Source: Gnetum montanum (lineage: Eukaryota; Streptophyta; Gnetopsida; Gnetales; Gnetaceae). From it: a DNA stretch of 37,827 nt. The DNA is taken from positions 605,283 to 643,109 of the forward strand of contig MNCI01026285.1 of assembly GCA_015680685.1 (NCBI GenBank), read 5' to 3'. The notes under the pieces are model-generated. The model was not told the origin of the DNA. It saw nothing but the letters and a program-made list of their open reading frames with translations, and did no database searches. Below are positions 18,880-27,740 of the stretch, piece by piece. Made by a program: the position numbers and the translations under genes. Each line of letters opens with the position of its first letter. Position 1 is the first letter of the stretch.

Positions 18880-19570
18880 GAACCTATTATTATACTCATT
18901 TATGAACCTTTTTTCATCAAATGATAGCCTATTTGACACATGGTAGCCTAAATGATATATTATGATTATATAATATTATTTTTGACCTTATTTAACATTG
19001 TTTAACCTTAATTTTTTCTTATTTTAACATCATTTGGGTCTTATTTGACCATGTTTGACCTCATTCTACACCATTTAATATCATTTTGACATCATCTAAC
19101 CTTGTTTAGCCTTATTTGACATTATTTTACATCATTTTGACACCATTTTATATCATTTGACATCATTTTGACACATTTCAGCATCATTTTAACTTTTTTC
19201 GCCTCATTTGGCATCATTTTACATTATTTTGACATCATTTGGCATTATTTAGGCCTTATTCAACCTAACTCTACACCATTTGACACTATTTGATTTCATT
19301 TGGAATCATTTAGACCTTATTCAACCTCATTTAACATTGTTTTGCATTATTTTAACCTCATTTCATCCTTATTTAATCTTGTTCTACATCATTCCATATC
19401 ATTTGGCTCTTGTTTTATCTTATTTCACCTTAATCTACCTTCTTTGGCCTTAGTTTAACTTTTTGTGACCTTCCCTTGCCTTTGTTTGCCTTTTCTTAGT
19501 TTATTTTGAACCTATTTTGCTTTATTTTGCTCTCTTCTTATGCTATTTTGCATTATTTTAACTTTTTTTA
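18880..19570. repeat. Degenerate minisatellite of TTTGACATCATT type
   Basis: About 700 bases are made of short phrases around ATCATTTGACATCATTTTGAC, with variants ACCATTT, GCATCATTTTAAC and CTTATTTGACCTT, recurring roughly every 12 to 27 bases. No gene is seen. The plus strand is T-rich throughout. The array ends just before the Tat/Ogre pol remnant. Confidence 0.7.
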
Positions 19571-19959
19571 ACAAAAGTATAACATACCAATGCTAGTTAA
19601 TATTCTTTTGCTAACATGTAGAATTAAATTATGAATACATGGCTATAATTCAACCTACCCCTGAGCTTAAATGAATTTTATAGTAATTTCCATCAACCTA
19701 CTAGTCTAGAATGCCTAGATATTAAGCTTGGAAGCCTATTCGACCACATAGCTTCAATAGAAAAGATCCTAGAATGACCTAATTACATAGTCAAATTCAT
19801 TTACTTAGAGACTAGAGACAATACAAAGGATTTTCTAGTTGAGTCTTTATTACAACCTACAATTGGTAAGGAGAAAATACTAAAATTAATTTTCTCACTC
19901 AAATCCCAACTAGCCTACAATATCACCAATACTTTCCAAGATAACATTAAAGTCTTTGC

Positions 19960-20760
19960 ATGATCATACAAGGACATGCCTAGATTTGATCCATACTTAG
20001 TTCAACATAACATTATACTTGATCCTAACATTAATCTTGTTAAACAAAAAGTGTGTAAGATCATACTAGACCTAGCCCTAGTAGTTCATGATGAGATTAA
20101 GAAATTTAACCAAGATGGTTTCATCTGAGCCATTGATTACACTAATTAGGTGTCAAATATAGTATTAGTCTCTAAGAAGAATGGGAGTATTTATATTTGT
20201 ATTGATTTACATGACCTTAACAAGGCAGCCATTAAGGATAACTTTTCTTTACCTAGTATTGATCAACTTATTGATACTACAACTAGTCATGCCTTATTAT
20301 CCTTTATGAATGGATTCTTGAGATACAACCAAGTTAGGATTAACCTAGAGCATCAAGTATATGCAACCTTTATGACCCCTTGAAAAACCTTCTATTACAC
20401 AATGATGTTATTTGGTCTATGAAACATAGGTGCAACCTACCAACAAGTCATGACTTACATCTTTAGTAACTATATGCTAGGCTTGATTAATGATTATGTT
20501 GACAATATAGTCATAAAGTCCAAGATGGCCAGTAATCATGCACATGACCTAAACTTGGTCCTTCAATTATGTCTCAAGTATGAGCTTCAACTTAACCCTA
20601 AGAAGTGTGTCTTTAGCATTAAAACTAGGAAATTGCTTGGTTTCATAGTCTCCAAGGAAGGAATATGAGTTGATCTTGATAAGGTTAAAGTCATAAACAA
20701 TTTTTCAACACCTAGCAACCTTAAGAAACTCTAAGGTTTACAAGGTAGCTTGCAATTTAT
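19960..20760 (+). pseudogene. Reverse transcriptase domain, Tat/Ogre type
   Basis: Key blocks are VSNIVLVSKKNGSIYICIDL (usually VPKKNGKxRVCVDF), DLNKAAIKDNFSLPSIDQLI, ALLSFMNGFLRYNQV (Asp of the FMDG motif replaced by Asn), GATYQQVMTYIF, and YVDNIVIKSK at about 20495-20524. In the last, the YVDD box has become YVDN. LNPKKCVFSIKTRKLLGFIV follows. Two catalytic acidic residues are lost, both by one G-to-A step, so this RT is dead even apart from stops. Confidence 0.9.
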
Positions 20761-20799
20761 TTATAGGTTCATCATGAGGCTTGCAGATAAGCTAAGACA

Positions 20800-21270
20800 T
20801 ATGCAACACTTTCTCAAGAAGGATGTTCACTATGATTGGACAAAATAATGCCAAGAAACCTTTGTTAATATTAAGAAAGAGCTAGCCCAATTTCTGACCA
20901 TGTTTTTCCCTTAGAAAGATAAATCATTCTACATCTACCTTATAATCTCTGAAACATCCATAGCCTCTTTACTCTATCAAAAACAAGATGATGGAGTACA
21001 GTTACCTATCTACTACTTGATTCATACATTAGTAGCTTATGAGACCTGATACACTAGGGTCGAAAAGCACTATATAGCCTTAGTCTTCTATTTGATGAAA
21101 TGGAGATACTACCTCTTTAGGAGTTAGGTCAATGTCATATGCAAGGACAACATACTAAGAGCTAGCACTACCAACATCTATGAGAGTAGCTAAATAGCCC
21201 AATGGAAAGCCATAATAGCCAAGTTTGACCTACATTATGTCTCAAAAGCTTAAACAAAAGGTCAAACCAT
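20800..21270 (+). pseudogene. RNase H domain of Tat/Ogre pol
   Basis: Blocks include HMQHFLKKDVHYDWT, KSFYIYLIISETSIASLLYQ (the first catalytic Asp position, usually LYLAVS in this clade) and TRVEKHYIALVFYLMKWRYY, followed by IAQWKAIIAKFDLHYV. The order and spacing fit the RT-RNase H connection of this clade. Several stops are present. Confidence 0.8.
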
Positions 21271-21369
21271 ATCCATACAACTCACCACTTTCCTGGTTAA
21301 GGATAACATAGTTATAGACCTTGAATTTTCTGATGAAATTTTTAACATTTATAATGATGTACCTAAATG

Positions 21370-21770
21370 TTATAAAACCTTTGTGTACTTTGAAGGAGCT
21401 TCAACTACACATGGAGCCACTACTATTGTCATCATAATACACTCCTCTGGTGAGATCCAATCTTTCACCTATCATTTTTAATTTTAATGTACCAACAATA
21501 TGGTAGAGTATGAAGGGTTAATATGAGGATTGATGATAGCTTGTAATCATGAATTTACATGTTTAATTATAAAAGATGATTCAAAACTAGTAATCAACAA
21601 GGTGACTGAAGTTTATGCATGTAAAGTAAAACACCTACAATCTTACAATAACTAATACAAAATATTGATTTATTAATTTACAGATATTGATATCCAACAT
21701 ATTCCCCAAACTGAAAACATCTTAGTTTATGCCATTGCTATCTTAGCCTTAAGTGTGACACCTAATGTGT
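21370..21770 (+). pseudogene. Second (archaeal-type) RNase H domain
   Basis: YFEGASTTHGATTIVII near 21390 is the FDGAS start with Asp changed to Glu. It is followed by SSGEIQSFTYHF, NNMVEYEGLI (the NNxAEYEAL motif), LIIKDDSKLVINKVTEVYAC and IDIQHIPQTENILVYAIAIL. This extra RNase H is a clade marker for Tat/Ogre elements. Confidence 0.85.
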
Positions 21771-22049
21771 TTATGAAGTTACCTTCAATGACAAAACATT
21801 GTGCTCTTTCCATCACAAAAAACACTCAAGACAATTCCATAGTAACCATAGATAACATTCCTCAACAAGAACAATATGATAGCATCAAGTTTTACCTCAT
21901 ACATGATGAACCTCCACAAACCCTAACTACTTCTTAAAATGACATTATACATAAATGATAAAAACAATAAATCATTGCAGCCAATGACACATTATGTCAA
22001 AGGTTCTAAGATGATGTATTGTTAGTATGCTTAACTAAAATAGAAGCTC

Positions 22050-22845
22050 ATACAATCCTAGAATAGGTTCATGATGGCATATGTGGAGGACATATAGGGC
22101 GTAGAGTCATGATGACTAAGATTAGAAGTCTAGGATAATAATAGTCCTATATGGAAAGTAAGTGCTTGCAAAAAGTAAATACTTGTGACATCTATCAATG
22201 GTAAAGCAACCTTATACACATGCCATCAACTACGTTACATATTACTCATATCATATGACTCTTCCAATGATGAAAAATTTACATCATTAGACCAATAACT
22301 CCTAATTTCTCCACAAGAAATAACTTCATTATCATTGCAATTAAGTATTTCACAAAGTGGGTTGAAGCTATTTCTCTTATGAAAATAAAATCTCAACAAG
22401 TCTGTAAATTTATCTTGAACAAAATGATATTCCATTTTTTCCTACCTTTAATCATTATCATGGAAAAAGAACCACAATTTAGTAGCTAAGAAATGCAAAC
22501 CTTTTGTGAATAATTAAACACTAAGCATTCTTGTCTATCACCCTATTATCCACAAGCCAATGTCCCAGTTGAACCAATAATAAGGTCATCATTAACCTCC
22601 CAAAGAAAATGATAAGAAATGGTAAATGTAAATCACATGAACAACTCTTATATGCACTTTGGACCTATAGGATGATCTTTAGAACAATAACTAGTGTCAC
22701 CCCTTATAGCCTAGTTTATGGATCTAAAGTTATTTTTCCTCTTAAGTCATAGGTTCCATCCTTAAGAGCATCTATGTTTGATTATATCACCAATGACCAA
22801 AACAATGAGCTACATACCATTAACCTTGATTAAATGGAAGAGTGA
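22050..22845 (+). pseudogene. Integrase, N-terminal and core part
   Basis: HDGICGGHIGRRVMMTKI at about 22070 is the start of the zinc-binding region, followed by CLQKVNTCDIYQ with the last Cys lost. The core has KYFTKWVEAISLMKIKSQQV with the first catalytic Asp replaced, a degenerate ITDxG block near 22460, and CLSPYYPQANVPVEPI, where Glu of the third catalytic site survives. Reading stops at IKWKSDEE near 22848, where a nested element begins, and resumes at 27471. Confidence 0.85.
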
Positions 22846-22848
22846 TGA
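22840..22848. repeat. Flanking direct repeat GAGTGATGA, left
   Basis: Nine bases shared with 27471-27479 at the two junctions with integrase sequence. A five-base target duplication (GAGTG or AGTGA) lies within it; the rest is chance match or part of the LTR end. Confidence 0.75.
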
Positions 22849-23590
22849 GGAGCTCCCATGGATTCCATAATCCAAGTTCTCTCAAAGTCACAAAATAATA
22901 AATTTGGATAATAGAAAAATGAAAGCTCTATTCTTACTTAAATGGAGAAATTACAACTAAAAGGTAGCACAAATTCCCAAGGACATGCAAGAGATTCAAT
23001 AAAAATTCTCATATACACTTAATCAAAGAAAGCACACTCTCACATGGATGATGATCAAGGCAGCTTGCCAAGACTCTATCTCTCTCTACTCTTCTATTAA
23101 CTCACCTCTCTCTATCCCTAGAATTTCTTTTCTCTCTCTCCCTGGAGTCTCTCTTCTCTTTCTTTTAGCTAGAATGAATGCCTAAGAGGTCTATTTATAT
23201 CCTTCCTCCATGTCTCTTCATCTTCCCTCCCATTTACCATTCAATTTTATGTCTGTTACAATTTGTATTAGACATCTTCAAGAAATAGTATACATCTTTT
23301 TTTAGTGTAGAGATGACAAAGTAGACATCTTAAAATTATGTTAGACATCTAGTATGTAGATTAGAAATCTCAATATTAGGGTATAATTCTAACCTATCAG
23401 GGCCAATATTAAAGATGCTTATTTTAAGGTCTAGAACCTCCAAACACCTCAAAAAAAAAAAGCTCCCACAACTCTTGAAACCTCACAAACTCATCAAAAT
23501 AGTCCCAAAACATTTCCAAACATGTTAAAACTCTAGGGAAAGATCCCATAATTAGAGAGATATCATATTAGCTTTTTTGATGTCCACATT
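22846..23590 (-). repeat. 3' LTR of the 4.6-kb element
   Basis: Starts near TGAGGAGCTCCCATGG and ends TGATGTCCACATTAG in plus orientation. It shares GATTCCATAATCCAAG, AATTCCCAAGGACA and GAAAGATCCCAT blocks, in order, with the right arm. The minus-strand TATA box is at 23192-23199. A CT-rich stretch at 23080-23170 would be the GA-rich leader. Confidence 0.85.
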
Positions 23591-23593
23591 AGC

Positions 23594-23606
23594 ACCCTTC
23601 TCCTTC
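23594..23606 (-). other. Polypurine tract of the 4.6-kb element
   Basis: The minus strand reads GAAGGAGAAGGGTGC just before the 3' LTR, at the place expected for plus-strand priming. Confidence 0.6.
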
Positions 23607-24300
23607 AAAAAAACTCTTGATTCCCATACAATATGTGTTTACACTTGGACTAGCTATTGCCCCCTCACATAGGCCATAATTTACACACAAACCAAATAAT
23701 AACACACATGGAATGGCTAGAGCTCATAATGCTTTATCTCTACCATCCAAAACTTATTTCACAAATACATATAAACACAAAATAGAATGTATTCATGATA
23801 CACATAAACACACACATACACTAGCATAATTTTATGCTTATAGCTTCCATTTTGAGAGCATCAAATCTCATGTATTTCTTCCATGACTTGTAAGAAAATA
23901 AAATTAAGGGAACTCAAAAGGATTAGATCTTTTCAAATCAATTTCACTTCTTCCATTCTTTTTCCTCTTCTTCACCTTCTTCTTCTTGGTGTTTGGAAGA
24001 CTACCACTTAGCTTCCTTTCACCATCATCGCAATGTTGACTATCTTTATGCTACTCATCCACTTCACAGCCAAGACAACCAAAATCATCAACACATTTGA
24101 CAAATTCATTCTTATCATAATCCATAGAAAAAAATTTTAATTTCTAAGAAACCATATCAATATCAATGTATTCACCAACATTAATAATGATCTTCTCATT
24201 ATGATTGCAATATCCATCATCATTAAACAAATTACCATTATTAGTCTTCCTCTTACTAACAAGGGTATCCATAGTCACAACATGAATTTCACTCTCATCA
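23607..24300. other. 3' untranslated region of the 4.6-kb element
   Basis: No clear gene. A 74-codon minus frame (24144-24368) is Asn/Asp/His-rich and may be a shifted tail of the upstream frame. The rest is A/C-rich with words such as CACATAAACACA near 23790. Confidence 0.4.
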
Positions 24301-25116
24301 CAATCACCACAATGATTATGAATCACAATTGAATAAACTACTATCAAGATGAAGTGAAATACTAGCATCCATCATACTAGCTTCAGCATGAGAGCCATTA
24401 CTATCATTTACAAGGTAAAGCTCACACTTACTTACCTCTTCATGGCTTCTCCCATCAATCTTTGGTTCAACTTGATCTTTAACATGTGGCTATCCAATCT
24501 TATCAAGGCTTGAATGTTCAAGATTCCAAATAGAAGTTTCCAATTGTAATGGCTTCTCCTCTTTAAAGAAATCATCAACAAACTCTTCATCCCATATTGG
24601 AGGTACCAACTTAAAATTCAAAATCTTCTCCATGGCTTTAATATCATATTCATCAAAAACATAATCAAAGCAATCATTCTTCCACATACCTTGTCTAGAA
24701 GAGTCACTTATCTCCCATGAGATAGCCTCAACTTAGTTTATAATCTTCTTTCCCTTTCCACAAGGTATAGAATAATTGCTAAAAGAATTAGTACCATACC
24801 TTCTAGTGATTCCTTTCACCATTATTTGAGAAGTCCCTTGATCTTGACCTCTCTTTTGGCTTTGACACTTCAGCCTCCATGACTCATGATGTAGGAACTT
24901 TCCTTGATCAATAGCATTGACAATCTTGAACCTTGAAGATCTCTTGGTTCCCTTGATGAAGCCCTTGATTTCCTTCCTTAAAATCTTGGAGTATTGAGCA
25001 CTCCCTTGCCTAATAAGAGATTCTTGAAAACTCTTTTTATCATTGATCTCTACTTCATCAAACCTTTCTTCTTTCTTATTTCCTTGATTAACATTCACAT
25101 TTCCCATAAAATGCAA
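24300..25116 (-). pseudogene. Unidentified frame downstream of gag, 4.6-kb element
   Basis: One minus-strand frame runs about 270 codons with stops at 24733 (TAA for Gln) and near 24487 (TAG for Gln). Blocks are NKKEERFDEVEINDKKSFQE, KGFIKGTKRSSRFKIVNAI, DCFDYVFDEYDIKAMEKIL, IWDEEFVDDFFKEEKPLQLE and ISLHLDSSLFNCDS. It is acidic in the second half and shows no protease, RT, RNase H or integrase motif. It may continue the gag frame across a shift near the T-run at about 25120. I do not recognise it. Confidence 0.5.
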
Positions 25117-25129
25117 AAAATAATTTCTA

Positions 25130-26345
25130 TTGCATCTTCAATTACAAGAGGTCTATCTTCATTTGAGGATTCTTCCTTGTCTAAAATTTGGATTCTCTTT
25201 CTCTTGGAAACCTTAGGATTCTTACACTCCCATTATTTCTGTTCCTTTTCACAATTGAAGCATTAAAGGTTGGATACATAATAATTCCCTTCATCTTTCT
25301 CTTTCTTAGAGTAGTCCTTCTTGGAATCTTGGTCCTCCTTGGACTTCTCTTATTTCTCATTGGTATCTTCCTTGGCATTTTCATTCTCCTTAGCTTCTTT
25401 CTCACTTTCAAAAGCTTTGGAGTTCATTCCCTTAGAAGATTTAGGATCTCTACTATAGCATTGGAGTTTCTTTTTAGCATTAAGAGCGAATTCAAAAGCC
25501 TCATCCAATGTTTGGGGCTCATATAAGTTAGCTCTTGTTGATACTTCCTTTTAAGTTTTCCTTGAAAGTTGGATGGTTGTTCATAATTATCCTAATTAAC
25601 TTTTGCAAGATAGAAAACCTTACAAAAACCCATGTAGTAGTCCTTCACACTCTTATCATCTTACCTTAGGTACTTCATTTGTGGATGGCCTCTTGTCTAT
25701 GATGAGTCTTTTCAAATTTTTTCTTGAGCATGAATTACATTAAAGATCAATCCTTAATAGGAGTGCCATTGTTCACCTTGTAAGAATGACTTTCCTACTC
25801 TCATCATACAAATGTTATGCCTTCCAATTTGGTTTCAGCAAAAGATATCTTTTGATGATTTTTCACATCTTCAAGTTCAAAGTACTTAGTAATCATTTTC
25901 AACCAAGAGAGAACCAGTTTGATTCCTTCCATGCCATTGAGGGATTTAACTTCAACATGAGACAACCGTAAAGAATGTTTTAAAGCTTTTGTAAGAGTGA
26001 CTTCAATTCCTTCACCTTTCTTCCTTTAAAGCTTATAAGAAATTTATTTTTCTATTTCTTAGAAAAAATAAAACCTTTAGACTTTTTTTAGCACTAGAAG
26101 AATGATGAAAAACATCATCTTGATCTTCTCCTTATTCAAAGTATTCATCTTCAAAAGGTATATCATCTTCAAGGAATGGAATTAAGAAATGTCTTAAAGA
26201 ATATCTTAGTAAAGAATTGCATGACTTGTACCATTTCTTGATGCTTTTGATGAAGTAGCATGTCCTTTGTTCTCTCCAAGCTTTTTAATTTTCTCAACAA
26301 TGAGCTTGAGAGCATTTCTCATGCCATCCATGTCTCTTGAAAAAT
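25130..26345 (-). pseudogene. gag: Gag remnant with zinc knuckle, 4.6-kb element
   Basis: Minus-strand pieces in order: MDGMRNALKLIVEKIKKLGE near 26320; a capsid-like part with KSVKDYYMGFCKVFYLAKVN and YEQPSNFQGKLKRKYQQEL near 25540-25640; a Lys/Glu-rich spacer; and CFNCEKEQKWECKNPK near 25200-25250 once one TAA is skipped. The last is a damaged CCHC knuckle (the His is not evident). The plus-strand hydrophobic frame at 25188-25526 is its antisense. Many stops and shifts show it is dead. Confidence 0.65.
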
Positions 26346-26705
26346 CTTGAACTACTCCTTTTGAGGAATGATGGAAATTGATATAAAAGATAATTTACAC
26401 AAAATTACTCAAGGAAAGATGAAATTTTTGAAATTTCTAAAGGAATGAGATAAGAAATCAAATCTTAAGAGAAATAAGCATAAGATCTTCACAACCTAGC
26501 TAATTCAAGTCAATGGATGTCAAATTTCATAATTATCTTCAAATTCTTGAAAGATATGATAACCTTAGGAATCAAAGGGAAATTTTCAAACCTTAGGATG
26601 ATTAGAACAAGTATCAAGAGAGAATTGATCCAAGTTTGAGAATTTGAAGTGATTCTTTGCAATTGAGATGAGAATTATCTACTTGAATCTAATTGTCTTT
26701 AATTC
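26346..26705. other. Leader region of the 4.6-kb element
   Basis: This lies between the primer site and the gag remnant on the minus strand. Repeated phrases such as CTTCAAATTC and AATTGAGATGA occur, but no coding signal. Confidence 0.4.
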
Positions 26706-26710
26706 CAAGT

Positions 26711-26723
26711 TGCTTCAATACCA
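26711..26723 (-). other. Primer-binding site remnant, Met-tRNA-like
   Basis: The minus strand reads TGGTATTGAAGCA six bases inside the 5' LTR. The initiator-methionine site is TGGTATCAGAGC, so this is a changed copy. Confidence 0.6.
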
Positions 26724-26729
26724 ATCCGA

Positions 26730-27467
26730 TAAGGAGCTGCTATGGATTCCATAATCCAAGCTATCTCAAAGTTACAAAACAACAAATCTAAACAAGAAAA
26801 TAATAAAAGCTTTATCCTTGCTCAAATGGAGCAATTATAGCTGAAAGAAAGCATATATTCCCAAGGACAGACAAGAGATTTAATCAAATTATCACACACT
26901 CTTAATCAAAGAAAACACAGTCTTACATGAATGATGATCAAGTTACCTTTTCAAGATTCCTTCTGACTTCACTCTTATCTCAAATTACCTCTTTCTTTCT
27001 AGACTCTCTTTTTTCTCTCTCCCTAGACTCTCTCTTCTATCTCTCTTAGGCAAAATGAAGGCCTAAGAGATCTATTTATATCCTTCCCTCATTGTATCTT
27101 CATATTTCTTTCAATTTACCATTTAATTTAATGCCCACTATAATTCATACTAGATATCTTAAAGAAATAGTAGACAACTTTTCCAAGAGTAAAGATGTCA
27201 AAGTAGACATCTTGAAATCAAGCTAGATGTTTAGTATGTAGCTTGGACATCTAATTATCAGGATATACGTCTAACCTACCAAGTCCAAAATTAAAGATTC
27301 TCATTTTGAGGTTTGAAACCTTCAAACACCTCCAAACAAGTCCCCATGGCCCCAAAACCTCTTAAACTCTTCAAAATAGTACCAAAACACTTCCAAACAT
27401 GCCAAAAATCTAGGGAAAGATCCCATCATTAGAGAGATGTTACATTTGCCTATTTGATGTCCACATT
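26730..27467 (-). repeat. 5' LTR of the 4.6-kb element
   Basis: Collinear with 22846-23590. It starts TAAGGAGCTGCTATGG (TG lost by a G-to-A change) and ends TGATGTCCACATTAG. The minus-strand TATA box is at 27073-27080, followed by GA-rich leader sequence. Confidence 0.85.
27073..27080 (-). promoter_or_regulatory. TATA box of the 4.6-kb element
   Basis: The minus strand reads GGATATAAATAGATC in the 5' LTR. The same box is at 23192-23199 in the other LTR (GGATATAAATAGACC). Confidence 0.65.
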
Positions 27468-27470
27468 AGT

Positions 27471-27479
27471 GAGTGATGA
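27471..27479. repeat. Flanking direct repeat GAGTGATGA, right
   Basis: Partner of the left copy. The integrase reading frame resumes inside it. Confidence 0.75.
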
Positions 27480-27740
27480 ATACAAATGCTTGCTAACATT
27501 GAATGATATCAACAAAAGTAAAAAAAAGATTTACCTTCATGATCCAAATAGGTGGAAAGTCAAGGACGGAGATATTGTCCTCAAGGCCATGAACATGCAA
27601 AAAAATTCTTAGCTAATTTGAAATGACCTTTCTCGATATCCAAAGCCTATGGAAATAGAGCATTTAGATTGGCAGAAATGGATGGGAATGAAGTAATTAA
27701 TTTGGTCAACCATTCCTATCTTAAATATTATTATATCTAA
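27471..27740 (+). pseudogene. Integrase C-terminal end, displaced by insertion
   Basis: The sequence resumes the integrase with DEYKCLLTLNDINKSKKKIY and WKVKDGDIVLKAMNMQKNS (the GDLVLKAxxxQKNS motif of this clade). It ends with FRLAEMDGNEVINLVNHSYL and a TAA at 27738-27740, the usual terminus of Tat/Ogre integrases. Removing 22849-27479 restores the reading SDEYKCL. Confidence 0.88.

Larger units (their letters stand above)
19700..22845 (+). pseudogene. Decayed Tat/Ogre pol (RT, RNase H, aRNase H, integrase)
   Basis: The domain order on the plus strand is RT, RNase H, a second archaeal-type RNase H, then integrase. The second RNase H is diagnostic of the Tat/Ogre clade of Ty3/gypsy. Many TAA/TAG/TGA stops remain, but the frame is mostly shared across domains. 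The N-terminal piece has YLETRDNTKDFLVESLLQPT near 19800 and SYKDMPRFDPYLVQHNI near 19965, matching the family's FAWSYxDMPGLDPxxVxHxL. No protease lies directly upstream; the nearest same-strand protease is at 1880-2190. The integrase end is displaced to 27471-27740 by an insertion. Confidence 0.85.
22846..27467 (-). mobile_element. RT-less LTR element nested in integrase, about 4.6 kb
   Basis: Two similar arms, about 745 bases at the left and 738 at the right, bound a 3.1-kb interior. Orientation is minus: a TGGTATTGAAGC primer-site remnant lies next to the right arm, and a GAAGGAGAAGGGTGC purine tract lies next to the left arm. GAGTGATGA at 22840-22848 and 27471-27479 flanks the insertion, so exact ends are uncertain by a few bases. 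The interior holds a gag remnant with a zinc knuckle and a further unidentified frame, but no RT, RNase H or integrase. The arms differ more than those of the 9.2-kb element, so it is older. Confidence 0.85.

Noticed and set aside
25188-25526. 112-codon hydrophobic plus-strand frame
   Set aside because: It is the antisense of the Lys/Arg-rich gag spacer of the 4.6-kb element.
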